From contig JBLXCH010000128.1 in assembly GCA_048265065.1 (NCBI GenBank), positions 1 through 9,277 on the forward strand: DNA of 9,277 nucleotides, in the 5' to 3' direction. This DNA is from Motiliproteus sp048265065. Its GTDB lineage: Bacteria > Pseudomonadota > Gammaproteobacteria > Pseudomonadales > Balneatricaceae. This document shows positions 1-6,963 of this stretch, piece after piece. A model generated the notes under the pieces. It saw only the letters and a list, made by a program, of their open reading frames with translations. It ran no database searches and had not been told where the DNA came from. The position numbers and the translations under genes are program-made. The first letter of the stretch is position 1. Every line of letters begins with the position of its first letter.

Positions 1-62
1 GAATTATATTAAGGTGATTTAACGTAATTCACCCCTTCACTAAAAATAATAAGTAACGAACC

Positions 63-896
63 ATGAGCCATTCGGGTTCCAACCAAGATCGAGGGCCTGC
101 GCTGGTCTATGTTTCAAGCAGGCGCTATATCTACCTCGGGCGCACCCAGTTGCGCATCAGGGATTTGCATTCGGCCGCTTCGTCATTATTGGTTTGTCTT
201 GAAGGGTCTGTGAGATTTCAGGTACCGGGCGACGACCACTGGACAAGGGCCAAGAGCATTCTCATTCCGGCGGGTACCCGGATCAGCATAGAGAACCAGG
301 GAGGCGTGATATCGGCCTGCTACCTGGACGCAACGAAGCCGGACTTTCAGGTGTTGAGGCGCCGAATGGCATCGATCATGTCAGGGGTTTACTACAACCT
401 CGTGGGCGAGAACCTTTTCGCGGAAAATCTCGTTCGGCTGCGCCATGACGCGCCGGATTTCGCCGAGGCCCAGCGTCGCATGGAGGCGCTGATCCATGAC
501 AGTTCAAACGCCAGCATGGCAACCACCGATCCTCGGATCACCTACGTAATCGAGCGGCTCAGGGATACCGCCTCACTGAATATTTCGGTCAGCGCGCTGG
601 CAAGCGAGGTCGGCCTGTCGGAATCGGGTTTGATACGGCTGTTCAGCCTGCACGTCGGAACGCCACTGCGCAGGCATCGCCTGTGGTACAGGCTGATCGA
701 GTTCGTCACGTTGACGCTGTCTGGTGTGCCCACCGCCTCGGCAATCAAGCAGGCGGGCTTTACCGACGCCTCGCATCTGTCTCGGTGCTATAGCGGTTTC
801 TTCGGAGTCAACCTGTCCTATGCCTTCTCGAAAAGCGTCAACGCCAGATATATCGTCGAAAAGCCCCTCGCACGGCTGCGCCATCCCTCCCGTTAG
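63..896 (+). CDS. AraC/XylS-family transcriptional regulator
   Basis: A 277-residue DNA-binding transcription factor. Residues about 20-90 are a beta-rich segment resembling the cupin-like sensor half of AraC proteins, including a LIPAGTRISIE stretch near 67-77. The C-terminal third holds two helix-turn-helix units: VSALASEVGLSESGLIRLF near 176-194, and ASAIKQAGFTDASHLSRCYS near 225-244 followed by the FFG typical of the second AraC helix pair. Length is normal for the family and no part is missing. The ATG at 63 has only a weak Shine-Dalgarno sequence, and the 60 bp upstream are AT-rich with an imperfect inverted repeat (ggtga at 13-17, tcacc at 30-34) that could be an operator. Its ligand and targets cannot be deduced. 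It lies outside the integrated element, and its GC-rich codons match the right-hand flank. Confidence 0.93.
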   Translation: MSHSGSNQDRGPALVYVSSRRYIYLGRTQLRIRDLHSAASSLLVCLEGSVRFQVPGDDHWTRAKSILIPAGTRISIENQGGVISACYLDATKPDFQVLRRRMASIMSGVYYNLVGENLFAENLVRLRHDAPDFAEAQRRMEALIHDSSNASMATTDPRITYVIERLRDTASLNISVSALASEVGLSESGLIRLFSLHVGTPLRRHRLWYRLIEFVTLTLSGVPTASAIKQAGFTDASHLSRCYSGFFGVNLSYAFSKSVNARYIVEKPLARLRHPSR

Positions 897-1021
897 AAAG
901 ACTCTCGCGCACCTGGCGCTGCCCCTTTTTTGCCCGGTTGACGGCCGACGTATCGCTTATGCGTACAGTCGAAGCTAGCCACTCTCGCGCTCGATGCAGC
1001 AGCCGATGATCTGCTTGCACG

Positions 1022-1213
1022 TCAGAAAACGTAACGAGTCTGACGCCGCTGCCACGGGCGAGCGACAGGAAGCGGTGCATCACCGACCATGCGTTGGGGG
1101 TGTGCAGTGATAGGAGCCTGGACTGGCGGAGCGACAAAATCCGAATGGCTCTCGTTAGCCGTAGCGCTGACGGTCAGGCCGAATATGACAAAAGCAGATT
1201 TGATATTTGGCAT
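1022..1213 (-). CDS. small hypothetical protein with possible signal peptide
   Basis: A 63-residue ORF that I do not recognise. It is supported by a good ribosome-binding site (AAGGA six bases before the ATG) and an N-terminus shaped like a secretion signal: Lys5, a hydrophobic run AFVIFGLTV (7-15) and an SATA stretch around 16-19 that could precede cleavage. The remainder is Pro/Arg-rich and hydrophilic, ending in RYVF. It would be a small periplasmic or secreted peptide. It reads away from the att site and belongs to the chromosomal flank, where it would be the first gene downstream of tRNA-Ser before the element arrived. It could also be a chance ORF, since overlapping frames on the same strand are open too. 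Confidence 0.45.
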   Translation of the reverse strand: MPNIKSAFVIFGLTVSATANESHSDFVAPPVQAPITAHPQRMVGDAPLPVARPWQRRQTRYVF

Positions 1214-1332
1214 CTGAAATCCTTTTCAGAAAGCTGAGAACAAGCCTGCAAGCAGGTATGAAGACGCCGAGGCACTTCTTATCCCGGATGCAGCTCACCC
1301 TCACGAAGGAATGGGTAGCAGAACCAGAAAAC

Positions 1333-1368
1333 AAAAAGCCCCGTAATTCATTCATTACAGGGCTTTTT
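1333..1368. terminator. bidirectional terminator, native downstream terminator of tRNA-Ser
   Basis: Hairpin with arms aaaaagccccgtaat and attacagggcttttt (one C-A mismatch) and a short loop, flanked by A and T runs so it can act on both strands. A near copy lies at 9076-9113 immediately 3' of the intact tRNA-Ser. This left copy is therefore best read as the original chromosomal tRNA terminator, separated from its tRNA by the insertion. Confidence 0.85.
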
Positions 1369-1373
1369 AATAG

Positions 1374-1400
1374 TGGCGGAGAGATAGGGACCCTCCGCCA
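1374..1400. other. attL with palindromic core
   Basis: Contains tggcggagagataggga (1374-1390), identical to the tRNA-Ser 3' end at 9119-9135. It continues into the element as ccctccgcca, so tggcggag (1374-1381) and ctccgcca (1393-1400) form a perfect inverted repeat around 11 bp. That is the layout of paired core-type binding sites for a tyrosine recombinase, which puts strand exchange within the shared part of the spacer, about 1382-1390. Confidence 0.8.
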
Positions 1401-1463
1401 AAATTGATAGAACCCCTATGATTCGGTGTCTCTGGGCAGCACAACCCATTTTGGATAGAGTGC

Positions 1464-1473
1464 CTGGGTAGAA
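1464..1473 (+). repeat. ctgggtagaa repeat, candidate integrase arm site (left end)
   Basis: An exact 10-mer also present twice at the right end (9044-9053 and 9057-9066), same orientation. Here it sits inside cctgg-gtagaaa-ccagg (1463-1479), a short inverted repeat overlapping the integrase ribosome-binding site. A protein bound here could also repress integrase expression. The function is inferred. Confidence 0.4.
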
Positions 1474-1488
1474 ACCAGGAGTCATTGT

Positions 1489-2781
1489 ATGGCTGATCAT
1501 CTGATCCTTAAAGGGGGAACGTGGCATGTCCGCTTGGATATTCCTCAGGACGTCCGCTGGCACGAGTTATATCGAGGAAAACGCGTTCTGACGAAAACGT
1601 TAAAGACGGGGAATCGCCAACTCGCTAAGGAAGCCAGTCACGCGATTCTCGGCGAATGGCAACGTACCTTCAGAGAAATCAGAAACAAGAAGCTGTCGCC
1701 CACCTGGAAGATTGCAGCAGAACAAATCGCAGCCGAATACAAAGATGCGATTATCAGGGCAGACACCGAAGCAGACAGAGAAAATGCAAAAGATAAACGA
1801 TCAATCGGTGTCGCTCAGATAATTAGGGATTATTGGCTCGCTGATGACGATGAAGCGCTCACAGAGCTGGGCGAGATAGCAGTTAAATTCCAGCGCCCCA
1901 AAATGGCGATTAGCGACACGCTAATAGAAAATTTCAGGACAGAACAAACAAAACTAGTAATTGCGAAAACTGCATCAGCCCAAGCAGCGAACATCAAGAA
2001 ATTTGCACGATATTTATCGACATCCTCGCTATCTCTTGACCACAGCTCAGTGCGCAGCTACTTAGATAGCCTAACCAGCTCAAAAAAAACCAAACAAAAT
2101 ATACTATTTGCCGGAAACTCATTCTGGAAGTTCCTAGTAAAAAGAGACCCAGGATTAAAAAATATTCCAAACCCATTTAAAGATCACGAACTCCCGGCAA
2201 CCCCTAAAGGAAAGCGTAAAAATAACAGCTACCGCCCCTTTGAAAGAAATGATATCGAAAAGCTTTACAGAGCCGCCATCGAACAAAATGACACGACGCT
2301 AGCTGCACTAATAAAACTTGGCGCCTACACCGGCTGTAGAATTGAAGAACTTTGTCAATTAACGCCAAGCCGAATAAAAAAAGAATACATAGAAATAACC
2401 GACGCAAAAACGGAAGCTGGAAACCGGCAAATACCCATACACAAAAATATACTCAGACTTTTGTCCGAACTAACAAAACAGAGCAAAGACGGATTCCTGA
2501 TACCTAGCAGCGGAAAAAACAAATACGGAGTACGCTCGGACCCATTATCGAAACGATTTGGCCGCTTGAAAACAAAGCTTGGATACGACACCAAATATGT
2601 ATTCCACAGCATTCGAAAAACTACAGCGACCATGCTTGAGCATACCGGCGCCCCTCCCCTTGTAATCATTGCCATTATGGGCCACGAGACAAAGCAAATA
2701 ACATTCGATATTTACTCTGCAGGACCCAGCCTTGATCAAAAGCGGGCCGCAATTGACAAGCTTGAATTTGATATAAACTAA
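1489..2781 (+). CDS. tyrosine recombinase/integrase of the element
   Basis: A 430-residue site-specific recombinase expected to integrate and excise the element at the tRNA-Ser 3' end. The N-terminus (1-60, GGTWHVRLDIPQDVRW followed by KTGNRQLAKEA) resembles the DUF6538-type module seen before many phage and island integrases. A core-binding SAM-like domain spans about 140-220. The catalytic domain carries the full set: Arg284 (TGCRIEEL), probable Lys308, His373 and Arg376 (HSIRK), His399 (GHE) and the nucleophile Tyr409 (DIYSAG). The ATG at 1489 has AGGAG seven bases upstream. The gene starts about 90 bp inside attL and reads into the element, so it lies at the end away from the intact tRNA. 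GC content falls in the second half of the gene. It appears intact. Confidence 0.96.
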   Translation: MADHLILKGGTWHVRLDIPQDVRWHELYRGKRVLTKTLKTGNRQLAKEASHAILGEWQRTFREIRNKKLSPTWKIAAEQIAAEYKDAIIRADTEADRENAKDKRSIGVAQIIRDYWLADDDEALTELGEIAVKFQRPKMAISDTLIENFRTEQTKLVIAKTASAQAANIKKFARYLSTSSLSLDHSSVRSYLDSLTSSKKTKQNILFAGNSFWKFLVKRDPGLKNIPNPFKDHELPATPKGKRKNNSYRPFERNDIEKLYRAAIEQNDTTLAALIKLGAYTGCRIEELCQLTPSRIKKEYIEITDAKTEAGNRQIPIHKNILRLLSELTKQSKDGFLIPSSGKNKYGVRSDPLSKRFGRLKTKLGYDTKYVFHSIRKTTATMLEHTGAPPLVIIAIMGHETKQITFDIYSAGPSLDQKRAAIDKLEFDIN

Positions 2782-2857
2782 AACCGCAAGGACACAATTG
2801 TATCAAACTAAATTTTTCAGATCAGTTTAAAAATCGAAGACTCTGCAGTTATTCTTG

Positions 2858-2881
2858 AGGGGTGAGCATACATTCACCCCT
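2858..2881. repeat. 8-bp inverted repeat downstream of integrase
   Basis: Perfect arms aggggtga (2858-2865) and tcacccct (2874-2881) separated by 8 bp, 77 bp after the integrase stop codon and followed by only a short T run. It may be a weak terminator or a protein-binding site. Confidence 0.4.
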
Positions 2882-3042
2882 TTGCAACGCCTTGGAACGC
2901 TCATCCATTTCACTGCTAGCACACTTCGACTTACAACCGCATCGATTCCACCACAAGCTAACAACCATGCGGGCACGAAGGAGTTTTCGCAGCGGGATAA
3001 TTATTTCTCTTTTTAAAGACTTTAAGAATTCAGAAACCCAAC

Positions 3043-3063
3043 CCTAGACAACAAACATCTAGG
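3043..3063. repeat. 6-bp inverted repeat upstream of HUH gene
   Basis: Perfect arms cctaga and tctagg around a 9-nt AC-rich loop (caacaaaca), 56 bp before the HUH-type gene. HUH nickases commonly cut in or beside a hairpin near their own gene, so this is a candidate nick site. The assignment is by position and shape only. Confidence 0.3.
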
Positions 3064-3118
3064 CAATGCTAAGGTCACGGGAAATGGCAACGCAGAGGAC
3101 ATGACATGAAATAGAAAA

Positions 3119-3820
3119 ATGAAAGAATACAAGTTAGGAAAATACAAAGGTAAGAAAATAAACTGCAGCGAAACACGACCCAGCAAAGAAAAACAAATCG
3201 AAGAGCTGTATGTATTGAGCAATCTTAGTGACACGGTATTCAAGCAACCCCTGGGATTCCATCTCAGAGTGAGACTGAGCAATAACACCTCCATGGCATT
3301 ATTCAGCGCCCTGCTAAAAAAGCATTTCAGCAAGCAGGGCTATTTACCCCTTAGGTATACAGTAAAAGAAAAAGACAAAACCGGCTTTCATTACCACATT
3401 GCCATCGTCATTGAAGGCAAAAAAAATAAAAAAACGATAATCTCAAATCTACTAGCGAAACTAAAGCGAGCTGGAAAATTAAACGACTACGACCTGATAT
3501 CTCCCACCGCATTTCCATTCGGACACCCCTTACAGCGCCAAGAAGATAAAGATGCATTTTTTGAATGGGTATCATATCTGGCGAAAACACGAACTAAGAT
3601 CGATGGTATCCAAAGCAGCTCACCCAGCAAAGAGCTGGCAACACTCATTAAAAAATGGAAGAGAGAAGGGAAACCAGACCTAAGCGAAGCCGACGAAAGC
3701 GGCACTTACAATATTTCTGCTTTTTTTCGAGGCGACTGCGATGTTGGCTTGGCAGGCAAGCAGGTAAATTATATAAAAACAAAACAATTATCCGCAGCCA
3801 AGCAAGAGCATAGCCCCTAG
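3119..3820 (+). CDS. HUH-type replication/nicking protein, YagK/YfjJ (inovirus Gp2-like) family
   Basis: A 233-residue lysine-rich basic protein. Two motifs identify it. FHYHIAIVIEG at 90-100 supplies the HxH metal-binding pair (His91, His93). VSYLAKTRTK at 151-160 contains YxxK (Tyr153, Lys156) in the SYLAK-x-x-TK context that I associate with YagK/YfjJ and inovirus Gp2 proteins. Known HUH enzymes nick one DNA strand through a tyrosine-DNA bond to start rolling-circle replication or transfer. Here it would replicate or mobilise the excised element. The family match is by motif and is divergent. The ATG at 3119 is the first in frame after a TGA at 3107. Its Shine-Dalgarno sequence is weak, the closest good match (AGAGGA, about 3092-3097) being too far upstream. 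It is followed by a bidirectional terminator shared with the convergent PH-domain gene. Confidence 0.72.
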   Translation: MKEYKLGKYKGKKINCSETRPSKEKQIEELYVLSNLSDTVFKQPLGFHLRVRLSNNTSMALFSALLKKHFSKQGYLPLRYTVKEKDKTGFHYHIAIVIEGKKNKKTIISNLLAKLKRAGKLNDYDLISPTAFPFGHPLQRQEDKDAFFEWVSYLAKTRTKIDGIQSSSPSKELATLIKKWKREGKPDLSEADESGTYNISAFFRGDCDVGLAGKQVNYIKTKQLSAAKQEHSP

Positions 3821-3929
3821 ACGGCCTGGAACGAGCTAGGACGCACGAGACAGCACCACCCAATGGCAACCTACAGCCACAAACAACAAATCGCCCATAC
3901 GGGCCCGTGATGCGTTATGGATAAGTATA

Positions 3930-3957
3930 AAAAAAGGAGCTTTCCAGCTCCTTTTTT
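3930..3957. terminator. bidirectional rho-independent terminator
   Basis: Perfect GC stem ggagct (3936-3941) and agctcc (3946-3951) with a ttcc tetraloop, flanked by A6 and T6. It sits between the convergent HUH gene and PH-domain gene and suits both. A 10-bp palindrome (acgggcccgt, 3899-3908) lies just upstream. Confidence 0.92.
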
Positions 3958-3970
3958 AAATTTTTAAAGC

Positions 3971-4405
3971 TTATGCAGGCAACGCATTGGTTGCCAGCGG
4001 CTCGCTATAGTCTGCACTTTCGATTTCACGTTTAACCCGCATCGGGTCTGCCATCCACTTAATCACTACATCTCCTGCGCCGCGCCCTGTGACGACGACC
4101 GTACCAAACCCAAGAATACGGCCAATGATCCCTTGCTTGATCACAATCGATTCAATGGCATTCAGTCTCATCTCATCCGTCTTACGAGAAATAATGCCGT
4201 GTTTGAAAATCACGCGTTTATTTGTCACGCCTTGCTCGGTGAATCTCCAAGAAAGCCAAACCAGCACTGCGGGTATTAGCCAGATTCCTGCTGTGAACAA
4301 AGCAAAAACAAAGTGAAGCGCAACCACCACTTTGACCATCCAGTGATGTTGGAAGATTTCTTTGATTGTCTCGCCTTTTGAAAGCGACTGCTCGATGTAT
4401 GCCAT
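3971..4405 (-). CDS. membrane PH-domain protein (bacterial PH, YdbT/DUF304-like)
   Basis: A 144-residue protein. After a short cytoplasmic N-terminus, residues about 22-53 form two closely spaced hydrophobic helices (VKVVVALHFVFALF and GIWLIPAVLVWLSW) making a membrane hairpin. From 54 on it shows the bacterial PH pattern: RFTEQGVTNKRVIFKHGIIS, then EMRLNAIESIVIKQGIIGRILGFGTVVVTG, ending in a helix (DPMRVKREIESA). Known bPH proteins are membrane-associated and mostly of undefined function. The ATG at 4405 has GGGAGG seven bases upstream. It is transcribed divergently from the serine recombinase across about 200 bp containing a 20-bp palindrome. It is probably cargo, and nothing in the sequence ties it to mobility. 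Similar single-domain proteins occur in ordinary chromosomal loci. Confidence 0.85.
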   Translation of the reverse strand: MAYIEQSLSKGETIKEIFQHHWMVKVVVALHFVFALFTAGIWLIPAVLVWLSWRFTEQGVTNKRVIFKHGIISRKTDEMRLNAIESIVIKQGIIGRILGFGTVVVTGRGAGDVVIKWMADPMRVKREIESADYSEPLATNALPA

Positions 4406-4488
4406 GCCCTACCCTCCCTGTGAAATGGCCCTTTGCCATACAGAAAGGATACCCAAGGCCGACCAGATTTGCCATCTGACGGAACGGA

Positions 4489-4508
4489 TCAAAAACGACC
4501 GTTTTTGA
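4489..4508. promoter_or_regulatory. 20-bp perfect palindrome, candidate operator
   Basis: Arms tcaaaaacg (4489-4497) and cgtttttga (4500-4508) around a 2-bp centre, in the divergent intergenic region between the PH-domain gene and the serine recombinase. Its position about 85 bp from one start codon and 100 bp from the other suits a dimeric regulator or a recombinase site. It lacks the trailing T run of a terminator. Confidence 0.45.
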
Positions 4509-4601
4509 CGCTACCAACTAGCTCATACAAATCGGTATCGGAAATTAGGGCTTGAAGTTTTGAACCCACGGACAATAATGACACTACCTTTTTGAGCAGA
4601 G

Positions 4602-4611
4602 ATACCGGTAT
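4602..4611. promoter_or_regulatory. palindrome over the serine recombinase start codon
   Basis: ataccggtat is a perfect 10-bp palindrome that includes the first two bases of the preferred start codon (4610). The heptamer gataccg in it (4601-4607) recurs inverted as cggtatc at 4533-4539. These could be half-sites at which the recombinase controls its own gene, as resolvases do at res. This is inference. Confidence 0.3.
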
Positions 4612-5185
4612 GAGTCGTGTCTTCCTGTACGCCCGAGTATCCACATCCGATCAAACCACTGCAAACCAACTGCACGAGGTAAGAGCTGCGGGGTTCGACA
4701 TCAAGCCTGCCAGGGTTGTTGAAGAACAGATAAGCGGCAGCATCCCATCGTCGGACCGAAAGGGATTCCTGAGCCTTCTGGCCAAGATGGAAGAAGATGA
4801 TGTTCTAGTCGTCACGAAGCTTGATCGATTAGGGAGAAACGCCATGGACGTGCGCGCAACAATCGAGACGCTGCATTCCAAAGGCATCAGGGTGCATTGT
4901 CTTGCGTTGGGTGGCGTAGACCTCACTTCAGCGGCGGGGAAAATGACAATGCAGGTACTCGGCGCCGTTGCCGAGTTTGAACGTGATCTATTGATTGAGC
5001 GAACTCAAGCCGGGTTGCAACGCGCAAAGGCCACAGGCACAAAGCTTGGAAGACCGAAAGCCGCATCGCCTGAATCGGTGCAGCAGCTCAAGGCGACAGG
5101 ACTTTCCCAATCAAAGGTTGCCAGTCAGCTAGGTGTCAGCCTGTCGACCGTAAAGCGATTGTGGGTAAATGCAGTACAAAAATGA
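4610..5185 (+). CDS. serine recombinase, resolvase/invertase family
   Basis: A 191-residue site-specific recombinase. The catalytic N-terminal domain opens VFLYARVSTSDQ with Arg9 and nucleophile Ser11, followed by Arg50 (SSDRKGF) and LDRLGRN with Asp72, Arg73 and Arg76. The long E helix contains AEFERDLLIERTQAGL (121-136). GRPK at 147-150 leads into a helix-turn-helix (LKATGLSQSKVASQLGVSLSTVKRLW, about 160-185). Size and order match Tn3-type resolvases and Hin-type invertases. The frame stays open to a TTG at 4592, but the ATG at 4610 places the family-typical start and has a GAG/AGAG match at usable distance. No transposase accompanies it, so it may resolve dimers of the element, control an invertible site, or be left from another transposon. 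Confidence 0.94.
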   Translation: MSRVFLYARVSTSDQTTANQLHEVRAAGFDIKPARVVEEQISGSIPSSDRKGFLSLLAKMEEDDVLVVTKLDRLGRNAMDVRATIETLHSKGIRVHCLALGGVDLTSAAGKMTMQVLGAVAEFERDLLIERTQAGLQRAKATGTKLGRPKAASPESVQQLKATGLSQSKVASQLGVSLSTVKRLWVNAVQK

Positions 5186-5210
5186 GTCCCACTACCCAGG
5201 GAGATTAATA

Positions 5211-5225
5211 TTGGACAGTGTCTAA
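5211..5225. repeat. near-palindrome in convergent gap
   Basis: ttggaca-g-tgtctaa pairs with one mismatch in the 94-bp gap between the convergent serine recombinase and reverse transcriptase. A second weak hairpin (taggga 5234-5239, tcccta 5265-5270) follows. No strong terminator is visible, so transcripts of the two genes may run into each other. Confidence 0.3.
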
Positions 5226-5279
5226 ATCTGCACTAGGGAAATGAGTACTCGAAACGCTACGAAATCCCTAAAGAAATGA

Positions 5280-6515
5280 TTAACTATCTAATGCATCAAC
5301 AAGCATCCGCACCCCATAGACCCTACGGCGCACGTTAATATCTGCATGCCGGAGCTTGCTGGCTATTGCGTTTTCAAAGTCATTCATTTTCTTTGAAATC
5401 CTCGCATCGAGCTCGGCGATCACCTGCCGTCCCGTGCAGAACCGAAATGCCTTGCCCCACCCCCAAACAATATTATTGATATTAACAATAGCTTGAGCAT
5501 AACACCCTGCTCCAACCCCGCCACCCTTACATGCCATAGCTGCAAGGGCACACGACAACCTAATCTCGGCATCAATCTTTTCTAACAATCTAATTCGAGC
5601 CGATTTAGACGGCTGCACTAAGCCAGGCTTTACATAACACCCAAGAAAATCAAACCCATCACGAACCGCCCCTCTGCTAGCTTTCTCCGGATCATCATCA
5701 GGAGAATAAACTTGTAGTCCTTGGCGGGCCAAAATCGCCTTGGCAGCTCGAAAACCTTTCATTGTAAGTTTTTCACTTGCAGCCATGATCACGAAGTCGT
5801 CAATATATCGAATACATACTAAGTCAGCGGAATTCATCTCCCTATCAAATTCTGCCAAACAAATATTTGCAATGAGGGGCGACAGCGGCGAGCCCTGCGC
5901 AACGCCGTCATGCGACAAGGGGAAAATGGAGTCCAATCCGCTGCGCTGTAAATCTGTCAAATTACCTAAACTCGTTTCAATAGCAGAAGCGAAAAGATTA
6001 ACCATATCCACATCTTCGATATGGGTAGCTAGTACACCAACAACTTTGGCACGCTGAACCTTCGTAAAAAAGCTCGGGATATCTGAACGAACGTAATATT
6101 TCGCACCGGAAGCAAATGACGCGTTAATCGCACCAATCGCTTGGGCCACATTCTTCCCTTTTATTCCACCAAAACTTGTTGGAATATTCATGACATCCCG
6201 GACGTAGGATACGTTTTCTTGCAGTACATCTAGAATAGCACGCTGGACAATTCTATTTGTAATAGGCGCAATAACCAAAGGCCGCGCAACTTTTCCAGGG
6301 CGAGCTTTGGCGATTCCATGCTGGGGCAGGAATTGAAATGTCTTCTTTTGCAACTTAGATTGGATTAGCTTTAGCTGTCGAATGGCATCCGCATCAAACT
6401 CAATCGCTTCATTACGAATTGTGATTGATGAGGACTGCATGCAACTGGTTCGGACTACCCTCCAGGCGGAGGAAAGCGTTTTCATCAGCCGAACCTGCCG
6501 GTACAGATCAATCAT
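5280..6515 (-). CDS. stand-alone reverse transcriptase (group II-like fold)
   Basis: An RNA-directed DNA polymerase of 411 residues from the preferred start. Motifs in order: RT0/RT1 with AW (17-18), PGKVARPLVIAP (73-84) and NRIVQRAIL; RT2 TSFGGIKGKNVAQAI (113-127); motif A SDIPSFF (Asp145); motif B VAQGSPLSPLIANICL (205-220); motif C IRYIDDF (YIDD 237-240); motif D with QGLQVYSPD; motif E FDFLG (288-292). A thumb-like tail around GWGKAFRFCTGRQV (352-365) recalls the group II maturase X domain. There is no zinc finger or endonuclease, and no VTG retron motif. The ATG at 6515 has GAGGT eight bases upstream; an ATG at 6545 is in frame but less well placed. The downstream sequence shows no intron domain V. 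It is probably a defence-type or other domesticated RT; the subgroup is not assignable by eye. Confidence 0.93.
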   Translation of the reverse strand: MIDLYRQVRLMKTLSSAWRVVRTSCMQSSSITIRNEAIEFDADAIRQLKLIQSKLQKKTFQFLPQHGIAKARPGKVARPLVIAPITNRIVQRAILDVLQENVSYVRDVMNIPTSFGGIKGKNVAQAIGAINASFASGAKYYVRSDIPSFFTKVQRAKVVGVLATHIEDVDMVNLFASAIETSLGNLTDLQRSGLDSIFPLSHDGVAQGSPLSPLIANICLAEFDREMNSADLVCIRYIDDFVIMAASEKLTMKGFRAAKAILARQGLQVYSPDDDPEKASRGAVRDGFDFLGCYVKPGLVQPSKSARIRLLEKIDAEIRLSCALAAMACKGGGVGAGCYAQAIVNINNIVWGWGKAFRFCTGRQVIAELDARISKKMNDFENAIASKLRHADINVRRRVYGVRMLVDALDS

Positions 6516-6670
6516 CCTTGAATACCTCTGTGTGTTGGGGCTCATCAGTAAACCTGCCCCAACTGCTACAACGGAGTCTCAGCCTTCGAGTGACCGTGAT
6601 CCATGCACAGCGATCATCGAATCGACCCGGACAGCGCCATCGAGATTGACGACCCTGCCGCTCGGCAAAC

Positions 6671-6700
6671 TGGTTTCGACACCGCTCGGCGGTTCGACCA
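6671..6700. repeat. bulged 12-bp hairpin in RT leader
   Basis: tggt (6671-6674) pairs with acca (6697-6700), cga (6677-6679) with tcg (6694-6696), and accgc (6681-6685) with gcggt (6689-6693), around a 3-nt tcg loop. Bulges (tt and c) occur only on the 5' arm of the + strand. It is too long and GC-rich to dismiss, and has no T run, so it is not a simple terminator. Confidence 0.55.
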
Positions 6701-6882
6701 GCAAGCAAGCCAGGCAGAAACAAGCGTAACACAAGATATAGGTGAGAACGAAGAAAATGACACATCATCATGGGCCATAGTCGGGCCAGCGATAAAGCCA
6801 AGCTGAGGCGATCATAATCCGCTGTCACAGCACGACTCGGCGTAAACCTTTCCACCGTGTCAAAGCGACCAGCCACGAGGTT

Positions 6883-6963
6883 CTACAAGGCTCCTGACGC
6901 GGTTTTTCTTCTTATGGGGTACCACCGAAAAGGGCAGGCGATGAAAGCTTTGATATAACGCAT
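6883..6963 (-). CDS. possible 26-codon leader peptide or gene fragment
   Basis: A short frame starting MRYIKAFIACPFRW, with a very good ribosome-binding site (GGAGG seven bases before the ATG at 6963), ending at a TAG. The same reading frame stays open past the TAG for over 100 codons (to about 6508), so it may be the start of a gene broken by a stop codon rather than a true peptide. No family is recognised and the downstream translation is Arg-rich, typical of a non-coding frame. Low confidence. Confidence 0.2.
   Translation of the reverse strand: MRYIKAFIACPFRWYPIRRKTASGAL

Larger units (their letters stand above)
2782..3118. other. 337-bp intergenic region with two hairpins
   Basis: No convincing gene. 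A 61-codon GTG-start frame at 2862 has no family features. Two inverted repeats stand out: aggggtga/tcacccct at 2858-2881, possibly the end of the integrase transcript, and cctaga/tctagg at 3043-3063 just ahead of the HUH gene. The region is AT-rich towards its right end (3000-3030). Promoter and origin functions for the next gene would be expected here, but no consensus promoter could be picked out. Confidence 0.5.

Noticed and set aside
2862..3047. 61-codon plus-strand frame after the integrase
   Set aside because: GTG start inside a hairpin, no family features and no supporting context; treated as intergenic.
3971..5185. PH-domain gene plus serine recombinase as a discrete transposon
   Set aside because: No transposase, no terminal inverted repeats and no target-site duplication could be found around the pair.
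5740..6057. 105-codon plus-strand frame inside the RT
   Set aside because: Antisense shadow of the RT motifs; the minus-strand frame contains all catalytic signatures.
5280..6515. Retron or diversity-generating retroelement
   Set aside because: No VTG motif or adjacent msr/msd-like inverted repeats were seen for a retron; motif B is QGSPLSP, not the DGR SQ form, and no template/variable repeat pair was noticed.
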